DNA from: Rhodoblastus sp963748385 | Lineage (GTDB): Bacteria > Pseudomonadota > Alphaproteobacteria > Rhizobiales > Beijerinckiaceae | Length of the DNA: 64,000 nucleotides | Direction: 5' to 3' | NCBI GenBank assembly: GCA_963748385.1 | Contig: CAVVIQ010000013.1 | Location: 62,001-126,000, forward strand | Part shown: in pieces, positions 17,114 through 25,510 of the stretch | Position numbering within the stretch: the stretch's first letter is position 1 | Layout: each line of letters opens with the position of its first letter | Translations under genes and position numbers: made by a program | Notes under the pieces: generated by a model | The model's input: the letters and a program-made list of their open reading frames with translations, nothing else | What the model was told of the DNA's origin: nothing | Databases searched by the model: none

Positions 17114-17401
17114 TTATTTCGAACCACGTTCCTGTTGCAACGTCTTGACCGTGTCCAGCAGGTCGCGCGCGACGCGCCGCAGGCCATGAATCTGGTCGAC
17201 GAGGTCAAGCACGATGGGAATGCCTTCGTGATTGACTCCGAGGCTGTGCAAATCGCGGATGAAATGCGCCCGCGCGAGGTCGACGTCGGAAAATTCGCGC
17301 CCCGAATCCGTTTCGCACGGCAGGAGCCAGCCCTCCGCGCACCATTTTTCCAGTTCTTCCGCTTCGATGCGCGCTTGAAGAATGAACGTGCGGCTCTGCA
17401 T
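17114..17401 (-). CDS. cbpM: Chaperone modulator CbpM
   Basis: 95-residue MerR-like helical protein (CbpM/GdhA-interacting family) that inhibits the DnaJ homologue CbpA. It has the family layout: IEAEELEKWCAEGWLLPC early, then DLARAHFIRDLHSLGVNHEGI and a C-terminal coiled coil (LDLVDQIHGLRRVARDLL). It starts two bases after the cbpA stop on the same strand, the expected operon partner. Confidence 0.92.
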   Translation of the reverse strand: MQSRTFILQARIEAEELEKWCAEGWLLPCETDSGREFSDVDLARAHFIRDLHSLGVNHEGIPIVLDLVDQIHGLRRVARDLLDTVKTLQQERGSK

Positions 17402-17403
17402 CT

Positions 17404-18294
17404 TCAGCTCTCCGTGGCTTGACGGGGGCTATATTCGCCGCGCCAGTCGGCGACGAATTTTTCCAGTTCCGGATCGGGCTTTTCCGGCAGCATGATTTTC
17501 AGCGTGACGAATTCATCGCCGCTCGTGCCGTCGAGACGCCGAACGCCTTTGCCCTTCAGGCGCAGCACGGCGTTGGTGTTGGTCCATTTCGGCACTTTCA
17601 TCATCACCTTGCCGGTCGGAGTCGGCGCGACGACCTCGCCGCCGAGAACGGCCTCGCGCAGCGAGATCGGCAGGTCGAGATGAATGTCGTCGCCCTTGCG
17701 GGTGAAAATGCGGTGGGGCCGGACCTCGATCTCGATCAGGGCGTCGCCGGGAGGCCCGTCGCCGAGACCTGGGCGCCCCTTGCCGCGCAGCCGGAGAACC
17801 TGGCCTTCGCGGGTTCCCGCCGGAATCTTGACGTCGAGCGCTGAACCGTCAGGCAGCGCGACCTGCCGTTCGCCGCCATTGATCGCCTCCAGGAAGTCCA
17901 GTTCGAGGCGATAGCGGATGTCGGCGCCGCGCATATGCGCCCGGGACCGTCCGCCACGGCTGAACATCTGCGAGAGAATGTCGTCGGCGTCGCCGAAATC
18001 CTGGTAGCCGGCCTCGCTGGAATAGGGCGAGGCGCCGTCGGAGAAATCGCGGTAATAGCGATGGGCGGGCCGCTCCGCGCCCGAGGCGTCGATCTCGCCG
18101 CGATCGAACCGGCCGCGCTTTTCCGCGTCGCCGAGAATGTCATAGGCGGCGGTGACGTTCTTGAATTGATCCTCGGCCGTCTTGTTCCCGGGATTGAGGT
18201 CCGGATGCAGCTTCTTGGCCAGCCGCCGGTAGGCCTTCTGGATGTCGTCCTGGGAGGCGGATTTCTCGACTCCCAGCGTCACATATGGATCCAT
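17404..18294 (-). CDS. cbpA: Curved-DNA-binding protein CbpA, DnaJ-type co-chaperone
   Basis: J-domain co-chaperone that stimulates DnaK ATPase and binds curved DNA. 296 residues from the ATG at 18294. J domain at about 3-66 with the HPD motif at 30-32; linker with SGAERPAHRYYRDFSD; no zinc-finger cysteines, as expected for CbpA; C-terminal substrate domains from about 110 (DIRYRLELDFLEAINGGE, GKGRPGLGDGPPGDALIEI). A TTG at 18300 lies five bases from GGAGG and may be the real start, while the ATG is 11 bases away. Operon with cbpM. Confidence 0.93.
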   Translation of the reverse strand: MDPYVTLGVEKSASQDDIQKAYRRLAKKLHPDLNPGNKTAEDQFKNVTAAYDILGDAEKRGRFDRGEIDASGAERPAHRYYRDFSDGASPYSSEAGYQDFGDADDILSQMFSRGGRSRAHMRGADIRYRLELDFLEAINGGERQVALPDGSALDVKIPAGTREGQVLRLRGKGRPGLGDGPPGDALIEIEVRPHRIFTRKGDDIHLDLPISLREAVLGGEVVAPTPTGKVMMKVPKWTNTNAVLRLKGKGVRRLDGTSGDEFVTLKIMLPEKPDPELEKFVADWRGEYSPRQATES

Positions 18295-18621
18295 GGGCAA
18301 AGGGGCCTCCCGCCATGGTGAGGGCGATGGCGGCGAGTTTATGGCGAAGCCTGATCGTCAGGCAACCGAAGCGACGCGCGCGCGTTCGGGCGACGGGGTT
18401 TTCAAAGGCGCTTCGGCTGCGGCGGTTCAGGGCGCGGTCCAATCCGCACGGGGTCGCCGCCCCCCGAAAAGCGCCCACCGCATCACCATGACCGTAACCG
18501 AGCACGCTCTCGCCGTGACATTCAGCGAGGATTTACGCGTCGCAGTTTGTGTTAGCATTCAATTGGCTCGAATCGGTGGCGCGCAGCTTGGCCGGCGCGG
18601 TTTGCTCGGGAGGTCCAACTC
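18295..18621. other. Intergenic region between cbpA and the repeat-protein gene
   Basis: 327 bases separating divergent genes. It must hold both promoters, but I see no strong -35/-10 pair, known operator or heat-shock promoter. No convincing gene. Confidence 0.5.
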
Positions 18622-19254
18622 ATGAAAGATTTGAATCGCCGCGTCAGTTTCAAGTTCTTGGGCGTCGTATTTCTTGCCGCCAGCGCCATCGGGACGACGG
18701 GGGCCGAGGCGCAATGGGATGGTCCGGCGGCGCATGCGCCGCCGCCCGAATGGGGAGCGCCTCCGCCGCCCGAAGATTTGCGACCGTTTCCGCCGCCCGT
18801 GGGTTGGCGATCGCCCCCACCGTCGCCCGATTGGGGGCCGCCTCCGCGGGAAGCGGACGATTGGGGACCGCCTCCGGACGAAGCGGATATGGGACCGCCG
18901 CCGCGGGAGGAGGGGGATTGGAGACCGCCCCCGCGCGAATCGGATATGGGACCGCCGCCAGACGAAGCAGACATGGGACCGCCTCCAGACGAAGCGGACG
19001 TGGGACCGCCCCCGCCGCAAGCTGAGGGTTGGGGACCGCCCCCGGACGAAACGGACATGGGGCCGCCTCCGCGGGAAGCGGAGGATTGGGGACCGACTCC
19101 GGACGAAGAGGATATGGGACCGCCTTCGGACGAAGCGGAAATGGGACCGCCTCCGCCACAAGCGGGTTGGGGGCCTCCCCCGCGGGAAGAGGAGGATTGG
19201 GAACCGCCGTCGCGGCAAGCGGACTGGGGGGACGCGCCTGCGCCGAACGGTTAG
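18622..19254 (+). CDS. Secreted proline-rich tandem-repeat protein
   Basis: 210 residues, not a recognised family. A signal peptide (about 1-31, FLGVVFLAASAIGTTGAEAQ) is followed by roughly 14 degenerate ten-residue units of the type W/M-GPPP-R/D-E-x-D/E, alternating tryptophan and methionine, with PPR or PPD cores. Acidic overall, no cysteine in the mature part, likely extended. GGAGGT seven bases before the ATG supports translation. Repeats keep all six frames open, so antisense ORFs here are artefacts. Periplasmic or cell-wall spacer role is only a guess. Confidence 0.65.
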   Translation: MKDLNRRVSFKFLGVVFLAASAIGTTGAEAQWDGPAAHAPPPEWGAPPPPEDLRPFPPPVGWRSPPPSPDWGPPPREADDWGPPPDEADMGPPPREEGDWRPPPRESDMGPPPDEADMGPPPDEADVGPPPPQAEGWGPPPDETDMGPPPREAEDWGPTPDEEDMGPPSDEAEMGPPPPQAGWGPPPREEEDWEPPSRQADWGDAPAPNG

Positions 19255-19354
19255 GCGATCGCCTCCGCCGCTCATCGGCGGGGGACCGCTTCCCCGCCAG
19301 CGGCCGCCGCCAGCGATTGGCCGTCGGCCAGGATCAGAGGGGATCGGCCCTCGT

Positions 19355-19852
19355 TCAGAGTTTGTACTGGAACTTGCCGATCTGGTTGAGCAGGGTCTGC
19401 AACAGGCGGTTCTCGCCGCCGCCGGTGACCGTCTGGTGGGTGGTGAAATCGACCACGCGGCCGTCCTCCAGCCCGTAATTGCCGGTGCGGGCGACCTTCT
19501 TGTTGCTGTCGAAATAGACGGCGAACACACGCTGTTTGGTGATTTTCGCCGGCATGGCCGGGATCGCCCGCTCGAGCTGCTGGCTGATGTAGTACCAGGC
19601 CTCTAGCCCGACCGTCGAGGTGGTGGACGGCGTCCCGAGCAGAACCAGAACCTGTTCGGCGGGCATGCCGGGACGGACCTGGGCGATGGTCTGGTCGTCG
19701 AAGACATAGCCGCGATGGATGGTGTTCTCGTCGAGCGTCGAGCAGCCCGAAAGCGCGGCGAGGGGCAAAGCGACGGCGAGAGCGAGGAGACCGCCGGCAA
19801 GCGCCCGGCGCGGCTGAACCCGTCCCTTGCGCCCATCAATCTTCGCCCGCAT
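19355..19852 (-). CDS. bamE: Outer membrane assembly lipoprotein BamE (SmpA/OmlA)
   Basis: Lipoprotein subunit of the BAM complex that inserts outer-membrane beta-barrels. 165 residues. Signal peptide with lipobox LSGC (acylated C37); the BamE domain follows (IHRGYVFDDQTIAQVRPGM, EQVLVLLGTPSTTSTVG, WYYISQQLE). Start at 19852 is supported by GGAG about eight bases upstream; further in-frame ATGs at 19882 and 19918 fall in a dispersed repeat and lack a ribosome-binding site. Divergent from the bc1 chaperone gene, the usual alphaproteobacterial neighbour. Confidence 0.94.
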   Translation of the reverse strand: MRAKIDGRKGRVQPRRALAGGLLALAVALPLAALSGCSTLDENTIHRGYVFDDQTIAQVRPGMPAEQVLVLLGTPSTTSTVGLEAWYYISQQLERAIPAMPAKITKQRVFAVYFDSNKKVARTGNYGLEDGRVVDFTTHQTVTGGGENRLLQTLLNQIGKFQYKL

Positions 19853-19886
19853 TCGCAATCTCCATCGGTCTCGGAATTTCATCACG

Positions 19887-19916
19887 GTCGTTCTGGCGTG
19901 CGCCAACCGCTCCCGC
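19887..19916 (-). repeat. Dispersed copy of the rpsD-downstream repeat
   Basis: On the minus strand this reads AGCGGTTGGCG followed by C and ACGCCAGA, matching the 6702 unit at about 26 of 30 positions and keeping its TGGCG/CGCCA hairpin. It lies just upstream of bamE, so it may be in that gene's leader. Confidence 0.7.
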
Positions 19917-20022
19917 AAATTTACTCTTGCATCAAGCCGCGCACACGCCTACCCCCCGCTGAGCGCAAAAGCAAGGCCGCGATTGAATCCGGCCGCCAAC
20001 AATTCTCGCGCGAAGGGGCAGC

Positions 20023-20541
20023 ATGATTTTCGGTCTTTTCCGCAAAAATCCGCTGGAAGATCAAGTCGGCCGCCTGCACGGGGCGGTCGTCGCCCAATCG
20101 CGCCTTCCAGCCTTTTTCCTGCCGCCCTATGGCGTCGCCGACACATTCGAGGGGCGTTTCGAAATCCTCACCCTCAACGCCGGGCTGGTGCTGCGGCGTT
20201 TGAGCCTCCTGCCCGAGCCGGGACCGGAACTGGCGCAGCTCCTGTCCAACGCCATTTTTACGGGCTTCGACGACGCCCTGCGCGAGATCGGCATATCGGA
20301 TGTCGGCGTGCCCAAGAAAATGAAAAAGCTCGCCAGGGCCTTCATGGGCCGGGGCGCCGCCTATTGGAAGGCCGATGCGGAGGGCGAGGCGTCGCTGGCG
20401 ACGGCTTTGGCGCGCAATGTCCTCGCCGGCGAGGGCGACGGCGCGCCGCTCGCCGATTATTTCCTGCGCGCCAAGGCCTTGCTTGACGAAACGCCGCCCG
20501 ACGTCTTCATGCGGGGCGAGGCGCCTTTTCCGGCGCCCTGA
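20023..20541 (+). CDS. Ubiquinol-cytochrome c chaperone (CBP3-like)
   Basis: 172 residues of the CBP3/UQCC family, which helps assemble cytochrome b of the bc1 complex. Opening MIFGLFRKNP is typical; family core FFLPPYGVADTFEGRFEIL near 29-47 and the helix with DALREIGISDVGVPKKMKKLARAFMGR split over 85-110. Divergent from bamE and 32 bases before the yceD-like gene, with which it is probably co-transcribed. Confidence 0.92.
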   Translation: MIFGLFRKNPLEDQVGRLHGAVVAQSRLPAFFLPPYGVADTFEGRFEILTLNAGLVLRRLSLLPEPGPELAQLLSNAIFTGFDDALREIGISDVGVPKKMKKLARAFMGRGAAYWKADAEGEASLATALARNVLAGEGDGAPLADYFLRAKALLDETPPDVFMRGEAPFPAP

Positions 20542-20573
20542 GGCGCGGCGGCGACAGACAAAGGGGGGAAGAC

Positions 20574-21146
20574 ATGACCGAAGCCTGTGTCCCGGCGGGA
20601 CCGCCGCCCTTTTCCCGGCCGATCGCCGTCGAGACCGTCGGCGACAAGGGGTTGCGCCTCGATTGGCAGGCGAGCGCGGAGGAATGCGCGGCGCTGGCGG
20701 AACAGGACGGGCTGGTCGCGCTCCGCGAGCTGCGCGTCGAAGCCGAGGTCACGCGTCGCGGCCGCGACCGCTTTCTGGTCAGGGGCCGGGTGCGGGCGGT
20801 GGCGACCCAGACCTGCGTGGTGACGCTGGAGCCCTTCGACGCCGAAGTCGACGAGCCGTTCGAAGCGCAGTTCGCGCCGGAAGCCGAGGCCGCGGCGGCT
20901 CACGCCCGCGCCATGGCGGAAATCGAGGCGGCGCAGGACAAGGCGGCTGCGCTCGCCGCGCAGCCCGATCCGCCCGAGCCGATCGTCGGCGGCCGGATCG
21001 ACATTGGCGCGCTGGCGTCGGAATTTCTCGCGCTCGGGCTCGATCCCTATCCGCGCAAGCCCGACGCCCAATTCGATCCGGTGATCGAGGACGCCGGCGA
21101 CAAGCCGTCGCCCTTCGCCGCCCTGGCCGGGCTGAAAAAGGAATGA
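20574..21146 (+). CDS. YceD family protein (DUF177)
   Basis: 190 residues. DUF177 core with RELRVEAEVTRRGRDRF and the conserved TCVVTLEPFDAEVDE; C-terminal motif GRIDIGALASEFLALGLDPYPR. In many bacteria yceD precedes rpmF and plsX and affects 23S rRNA or lipid genes. Here rpmF is absent and plsX follows at 153 bases, the ordinary alphaproteobacterial layout. Biochemical role unknown. Acidic Ala-rich linker between the two halves. Confidence 0.92.
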   Translation: MTEACVPAGPPPFSRPIAVETVGDKGLRLDWQASAEECAALAEQDGLVALRELRVEAEVTRRGRDRFLVRGRVRAVATQTCVVTLEPFDAEVDEPFEAQFAPEAEAAAAHARAMAEIEAAQDKAAALAAQPDPPEPIVGGRIDIGALASEFLALGLDPYPRKPDAQFDPVIEDAGDKPSPFAALAGLKKE

Positions 21147-21299
21147 CGCCCCGTTCTAAGCCGGAGGGCTTGCCAAGCGCCGCGCAACGTCTATTGTCCC
21201 GCGCGCCTGAGCATGGTCCCGAAATATGCCGGTCGGTTTTCGGAAGAATCGTGCTCGAACTGCGTCGCAGCCTCGCCGAAACCGGAGTCTGACAAGGAT

Positions 21300-22388
21300 A
21301 TGGAAAAGCCTGTGCGGATCGCGCTCGACGCCATGGGCGGGGATTTTGGCCCCTCCGTCGTCGTCCCGGGCGCCGCCATGTTCCTTGAGCGCAACGCCGG
21401 CGATCGTTTCCTGATATTCGGCGACGAGGCGAAGATCGCGCCCTTGCTGGACGCGCATCCCCGGCTGAAGGCGGCGACCGAGCTGCGCCACACCAGCGTC
21501 GCCGTGGGCATGGCGGACAAGCCGAGCCAGGCTTTGCGCGCGACCCGGCGCCATTCCTCGATGTGGATGGCGATCGAGGCCACGCGCGACGGCGCCGCCG
21601 ATTGCACGGTCTCGGCCGGCAACACCGGCGCGCTGATGGCCATGTCGAAAATATGCCTGCGCACCATGGCCCAGATCGACCGCCCAGCGCTCGCCGCGCT
21701 GTGGCCGACCGTTCGCGGCCGCTCCATCGTTCTCGACGTCGGCGCGACCATCGGCGCCGACGCCCAGCATTATGTCGATCTCGCCATCATGGGCGCGGCG
21801 ATGGCGCGCAGCCTCTTCGAGGTCGAGCGGCCGACCGTCGGCCTGCTCAATATCGGGGTCGAGGAGGTCAAGGGCATCGAAGAGGTCAAGGCCGCCTCCC
21901 GCCTGTTGCAGGCGATCAATTCGCCGCTGCTCGACTACCGCGGCTTCGTCGAGGGCGACGACATCGGGCGCGGCGCGGTCGATGTCGTGGTGACCGAGGG
22001 TTTTACGGGCAATATCGCCCTGAAAACCGCCGAGGGCACCGCCAAGCAGATCCGCGCCTATCTCAAGCAATCGCTGACCAGCAATCTGAAGAACAAACTC
22101 GGCGCTTTTCTGGCGCGCGAGGCCTTCGAGGACCTGAAAGCGAAACTGTCGCCGCGCGAGGCCAACGGCGCGGTGTTTCTCGGCCTCGACGGCGTGGTGA
22201 TCAAGGCGCATGGCGGCGTGGACGCCGACGGCTTTTCCGGCGCGATCGAGCTCGGCTCCAACATGGTTCGCCATGGGCTTCTTGAAAAAATCCGCGACAT
22301 GATGACGCTCGCCGATGAAAACACTGCGGCGCTGGAAGGCGTCACGCGGGCGGATCGCGCGGACGCGCCGCCATCGCACACCGTTTGA
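21300..22388 (+). CDS. plsX: Phosphate acyltransferase PlsX
   Basis: Makes acyl phosphate from acyl-ACP, the acyl donor for PlsY in phospholipid synthesis; peripheral membrane. 362 residues. Motifs: IALDAMGGDFGP near 7-18, CTVSAGNTGALMA, and GFTGNIALKTAEG. Start at 21300 follows ACAAGG; a longer in-frame start at 21213 lacks similarity. The fabH reading frame continues into its 3' end, with fabH beginning 22 bases after the stop, so the two form the conserved plsX-fabH operon. Confidence 0.96.
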   Translation: MEKPVRIALDAMGGDFGPSVVVPGAAMFLERNAGDRFLIFGDEAKIAPLLDAHPRLKAATELRHTSVAVGMADKPSQALRATRRHSSMWMAIEATRDGAADCTVSAGNTGALMAMSKICLRTMAQIDRPALAALWPTVRGRSIVLDVGATIGADAQHYVDLAIMGAAMARSLFEVERPTVGLLNIGVEEVKGIEEVKAASRLLQAINSPLLDYRGFVEGDDIGRGAVDVVVTEGFTGNIALKTAEGTAKQIRAYLKQSLTSNLKNKLGAFLAREAFEDLKAKLSPREANGAVFLGLDGVVIKAHGGVDADGFSGAIELGSNMVRHGLLEKIRDMMTLADENTAALEGVTRADRADAPPSHTV

Positions 22389-22410
22389 GACGAGGATTGG
22401 AACCCCCCAA

Positions 22411-23400
22411 TTGACGCAAAAGACGAAAAAACTGCGCTCGGTGGTGAAAGGCGTCGGCTCGGCGCTGCCGCGCCGCAGCGTGACCAACCGGGAATTGGAG
22501 GATTTGGTCGAAACTTCGGACGCATGGATCGTCCAGCGCACCGGCATCACCCAGCGTTATATCGCGGGCGAGGGCGAGACCACGGCGAGCCTCGGCGCCG
22601 AGGCGGCGCGGATTGCCATGGCCCGCGCGGGCTGCGCGCCGGAGGACATCGACCTCATCATCTGCGCCACCTCGACGCCGGACCTCACCTTTCCCTCGGC
22701 CGCGACCATGATTCAGGCGGAGTTGGGCGTCCACGGCGGCGTCGCCTTCGATCTTCAGGCGGTCTGCGCCGGATTTGTTTTCGCGGTCGCGACCGCCGAC
22801 AAGTTTCTGACTTCGGGCTCGCACAAGCGCGCCCTGGTGATCGGCGCCGAGACTTTTTCGCGCATCCTGGACTGGAAGGACCGCACGACCTGCGTGCTGT
22901 TTGGCGACGGCGCCGGCGCGATGGTGCTGGAGGCCCAGGAAGGCGAGGGGACCAGCGCGGATCACGGCGTCCTCGCCACGCGGCTGCGCTCCGACGGACG
23001 GCATAAATCGAAGCTTTACGTCGATGGCGGCCCTTCCACCACCGGGACCGCCGGCTATGTGCGCATGGAGGGCAAGGAGGTCTTCCGCTTCGCGGTCGGC
23101 CACGTGACCGATGTGATGGTCGACGCCTTCGCCGACGCCGGGCTGACGGCGGAGGACCTCGACTGGTTCGTGCCGCATCAGGCCAACAAGCGGATCATCG
23201 ACGCCTCGGCGCACAAACTTGGCATAGCGCCGGAAAAAGTGGTGAAGACGGTTCAGTTGCACGGCAACACCTCGGCGGCTTCGATCCCGCTCGCGCTCGC
23301 CGCGGCGAGCGAGGACGGGCGAATCAAACCCGGCGACCTGGTCATGATCGAGGCGATCGGCGGCGGTTTCACCTGGGGCGCGGCGCTGATCCGGTGGTGA
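22411..23400 (+). CDS. fabH: Beta-ketoacyl-ACP synthase III
   Basis: Starts fatty-acid synthesis by condensing acetyl-CoA with malonyl-ACP. 329 residues. Catalytic triad seen: C119 in QAVCAGF, His in VPHQANKRI and Asn in HGNTSAASIP. No ATG fits the family N-terminus; TTG at 22411 matches homologue length and is chosen. The alternative ATG at 22315 overlaps plsX by 74 bases. Weak GAGG lies about 15 bases upstream of the TTG, so translation may depend on coupling to plsX. Confidence 0.95.
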   Translation: MTQKTKKLRSVVKGVGSALPRRSVTNRELEDLVETSDAWIVQRTGITQRYIAGEGETTASLGAEAARIAMARAGCAPEDIDLIICATSTPDLTFPSAATMIQAELGVHGGVAFDLQAVCAGFVFAVATADKFLTSGSHKRALVIGAETFSRILDWKDRTTCVLFGDGAGAMVLEAQEGEGTSADHGVLATRLRSDGRHKSKLYVDGGPSTTGTAGYVRMEGKEVFRFAVGHVTDVMVDAFADAGLTAEDLDWFVPHQANKRIIDASAHKLGIAPEKVVKTVQLHGNTSAASIPLALAAASEDGRIKPGDLVMIEAIGGGFTWGAALIRW

Positions 23401-23482
23401 GAGCCCTTTGCGGGCCGCCAGAAGCGCAGCAGCATATCCGTAATATCCGCAATTCGGGAAATTCCGTTAGAAAACCTTGATT

Positions 23483-23494
23483 TATAGGCCTATA
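23483..23494. promoter_or_regulatory. Perfect palindrome upstream of ihfA
   Basis: TATAGGCCTATA, 12 bases, perfect symmetry, 69 bases before the ihfA start in an AT-rich spacer. Could be an operator or part of the promoter; binding factor unknown. Confidence 0.3.
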
Positions 23495-23563
23495 GATGCA
23501 TTGATTGGGACTTGGCCCGGGCGGCTGGGGATCGGAAAGAATCATTTTCCGGGAGCTCGTTCA

Positions 23564-23929
23564 ATGGCGACAGACGTTTTGCAAGCGAAAGCGATTGAGT
23601 CTCATCCGCATCTGGCGGGAGATGGCGCGGGCGAAGCCCGAAAACACACAGTGACCCGTTCCGAACTCGCGGACGCCCTGTTCCGCCGCGTCGGGCTGTC
23701 GCGGCTGGAATCCGCGCAACTGGTCGAGATGGTGATCGACGAGATCAGCGACGCCGCGCTGCGTGGCGAAAATGTGAAGCTGTCGGGTTTCGGCACGTTC
23801 ATCCAGCGCTCCAAGCGCGAGCGTGTCGGCCGCAATCCCAAGACCGGCGTGGAGGCGAAAATTTCGCCGCGCAGGGTTCTGGTTTTCAAGGCTTCCCATA
23901 TCCTGCGCGATCGCATCAACCAGGCTTGA
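23564..23929 (+). CDS. ihfA: Integration host factor subunit alpha
   Basis: DNA-bending nucleoid protein, works as a heterodimer with IhfB. 121 residues. HU/IHF domain starts near 26 (TVTRSELADALFRRVGLSR), with GENVKLSGFGTF and RVGRNPKTGVEAKISPRRV on the beta arm, where RNPKTG and the proline intercalate DNA. A 25-residue N-terminal extension is unusual but GGAG lies eight bases from the ATG; a later start is possible. Followed at 40 bases by a MerR gene, the standard order. Confidence 0.94.
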   Translation: MATDVLQAKAIESHPHLAGDGAGEARKHTVTRSELADALFRRVGLSRLESAQLVEMVIDEISDAALRGENVKLSGFGTFIQRSKRERVGRNPKTGVEAKISPRRVLVFKASHILRDRINQA

Positions 23930-23969
23930 GTCCCGCTTCCAACGGGCGGCCGCCTTGCCGGAGCAGTCG

Positions 23970-24452
23970 ATGGACAAGAACGAGGACGCCTTTCGCACCA
24001 TCGGCGAAGTCGCGGAGGAGCTCGATCTCCCTCAGCACGTCCTCAGGTTCTGGGAGACCAGATTCAGCCAGATCCGGCCGGTCAAGCGAGCCGGAGGGCG
24101 GCGTTACTACCGGCCCGAGGATGTGCGGCTGGTCGCCGCGATCCGGATTCTGCTCTACAGCGAGGGCTATACGATTCGCGGCGTCCAGCGCCTCCTGAAG
24201 GAGCAGGGCGCCAAGGCCCTGATCGCCGCGTCGCGGGCCAATGCGCCGGGGCTGTCGCCGCTTCGCGCCGATGGCGCCGCCGACTTGTCCGACGCCGAGA
24301 CGTCGCCGCCGGAACTGGCCTTCGCGGATGCGAACGACGGCGAATTCGCGGGCGTGACCCACCTTTCGCCGCAGGACCGCCATCGCATGGAGGCCGTTCT
24401 GGCCGAACTGGCCGAGGGCGCCCGCCTCCTTGAAGAGGCGCGGCGGAGCTGA
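23970..24452 (+). CDS. MerR-family transcriptional regulator
   Basis: 160 residues. N-terminal winged helix-turn-helix from about 5 to 75 (FRTIGEVAEELDLPQHVLRFWE, GGRRYYRPEDVRLVAAIRIL). The C-terminal half is short, acidic and Ala-rich without effector cysteines, so not a metal-sensing MerR. Conserved partner of ihfA in Rhizobiales; target unknown. Start at 23970 has GGAG seven bases upstream. Confidence 0.92.
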   Translation: MDKNEDAFRTIGEVAEELDLPQHVLRFWETRFSQIRPVKRAGGRRYYRPEDVRLVAAIRILLYSEGYTIRGVQRLLKEQGAKALIAASRANAPGLSPLRADGAADLSDAETSPPELAFADANDGEFAGVTHLSPQDRHRMEAVLAELAEGARLLEEARRS

Positions 24453-24535
24453 CGGATCGCGTCGTTTTTTGCCGCCCAAACTGAAAGTCTTCTCCAGTTG
24501 CCAGCCCCAAAAGCCTTCTCTATAAGGCGGGCAGT

Positions 24536-24613
24536 CGGAGTGTAGCGCAGTCCGGTTAGCGCACTAGTCTGGGGGACTAGGGGTCGTGGGTTCGAATCCC
24601 GCCACTCCGACCA
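24536..24613 (+). tRNA. tRNA-Pro, anticodon GGG
   Basis: Acceptor CGGAGTG (24536-24542) pairs with CACTCCG (24603-24609); discriminator A and encoded CCA (24611-24613). Anticodon stem CTAGT/ACTAG encloses loop CTGGGGG with anticodon GGG; T-loop GTTCGAATC. 78 bases. Confidence 0.97.
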
Positions 24614-24727
24614 CTTTTCCTGCTGAAACGACGTGTTGTTCCGGCGTCCGGCCGTCGTGACGGGCGGCTCGATCCTATGACGCCCGACGCCTCCCACCGT
24701 TCGGATCTGCGACCATTTGCTTCAGGG

Positions 24728-24742
24728 TTAATTCCATATTAA
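24728..24742 (+). promoter_or_regulatory. Candidate CtrA-binding site
   Basis: TTAA (24728-24731), TTCCATA, TTAAC (24739-24743), then CAT: exact TTAA-N7-TTAAC consensus of the cell-cycle regulator CtrA. Oriented towards the ORF at 24847. Sequence match only. Confidence 0.55.
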
Positions 24743-24846
24743 CCATTTGTTATGGTTTTTCGTCCAGTTTGAGTGAGTCGTCGTTTCCATCGCGGAGTTT
24801 CCGCTTGGCGCCGCGCTTTCTCGCCACACTGACGTCCGGGGCCCTG

Positions 24847-25510
24847 ATGGGCCTCGCCCAGCCGCTTTCCGGCAGAATTCGCGCCTTGGCGCGGGAACTG
24901 GCGGCGGCGGCCCTCGGTTTCGCCCTGGGGCTTGTCCTGCTGCGTTTCGCGCCCGGGGCCTGGTCGGTCGAGAGCCGCTGGGTCGAAATTTCGGCGGCGC
25001 TTGTGCGTCTACGCTTTGGGCCTGAGCGGCGGGCCGCTGTCGCACGGGGAAGAGCCCTCGCCCGGGGAAGACGCGCCCGAAGACCAGGACTCTGCTCTTC
25101 CCGAAATTCTCCAGTCCTTCGCTCTCGGAGTCGCCGCCTGTTTCGCCGCCTGGACTTTCGCGGCGGCCTTCCTGGCGCTGAAAGCCGCGGGCCATCTGGT
25201 TCTCGCGGGGCGGCAAAGAAAAGCCGAAACCGGACCCGAGCGCGATCCGCGCCTCGACTGGCTGGCGGGCGAACCGCCGCGCTCCTTCATCGCCGCGCTC
25301 AATGCGGGGCAGGCGCCGCATCCGGAGCGAGACTCCGATTCTCGCTCCAAGTCTCCAGCACATCGCCAAATAAGGGTTGTGCATAACGGGGCAAAGCCGT
25401 TGGATGCCCGATCCGCCGCCAGTACGCGATCCATTGCGCCGGGGAATGGTAGAGCGGAACCACGTAAAAGCCTGACAGCAGCACGCGATCGAGCGCCCGG
25501 GCGGCGGTGA
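24847..25510 (+). pseudogene. Possible membrane protein with an internal frame break, function unknown
   Basis: A tentative call. Reading from ATG 24847, the first frame gives a hydrophobic helix (LAAAALGFALGLVLLRFAPG) to about 25010. The next frame continues with an acidic stretch (SPGEDAPEDQDS) and a second strong helix (FALGVAACFAAWTFAAAFLALKA is split here: FALGVAACFAAWTF then AAAFLALKAAGHLVLAG), then LDWLAGEPPRSFIAAL. One extra base near 25010 would join them. The tail overlaps the convergent gene by about 210 bases, so the true end may be nearer 25310. The CtrA site upstream supports a real gene. No family recognised. Confidence 0.35.

Noticed and set aside
18559..19530. Long open frames on both strands over the proline-rich repeat gene
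   Set aside because: Short GC-rich repeats keep every frame open. Only the frame with signal peptide and ribosome-binding site is kept.
20574..21300. Missing rpmF between yceD and plsX as a gene loss
   Set aside because: In alphaproteobacteria rpmF is normally elsewhere, so the arrangement is ordinary.
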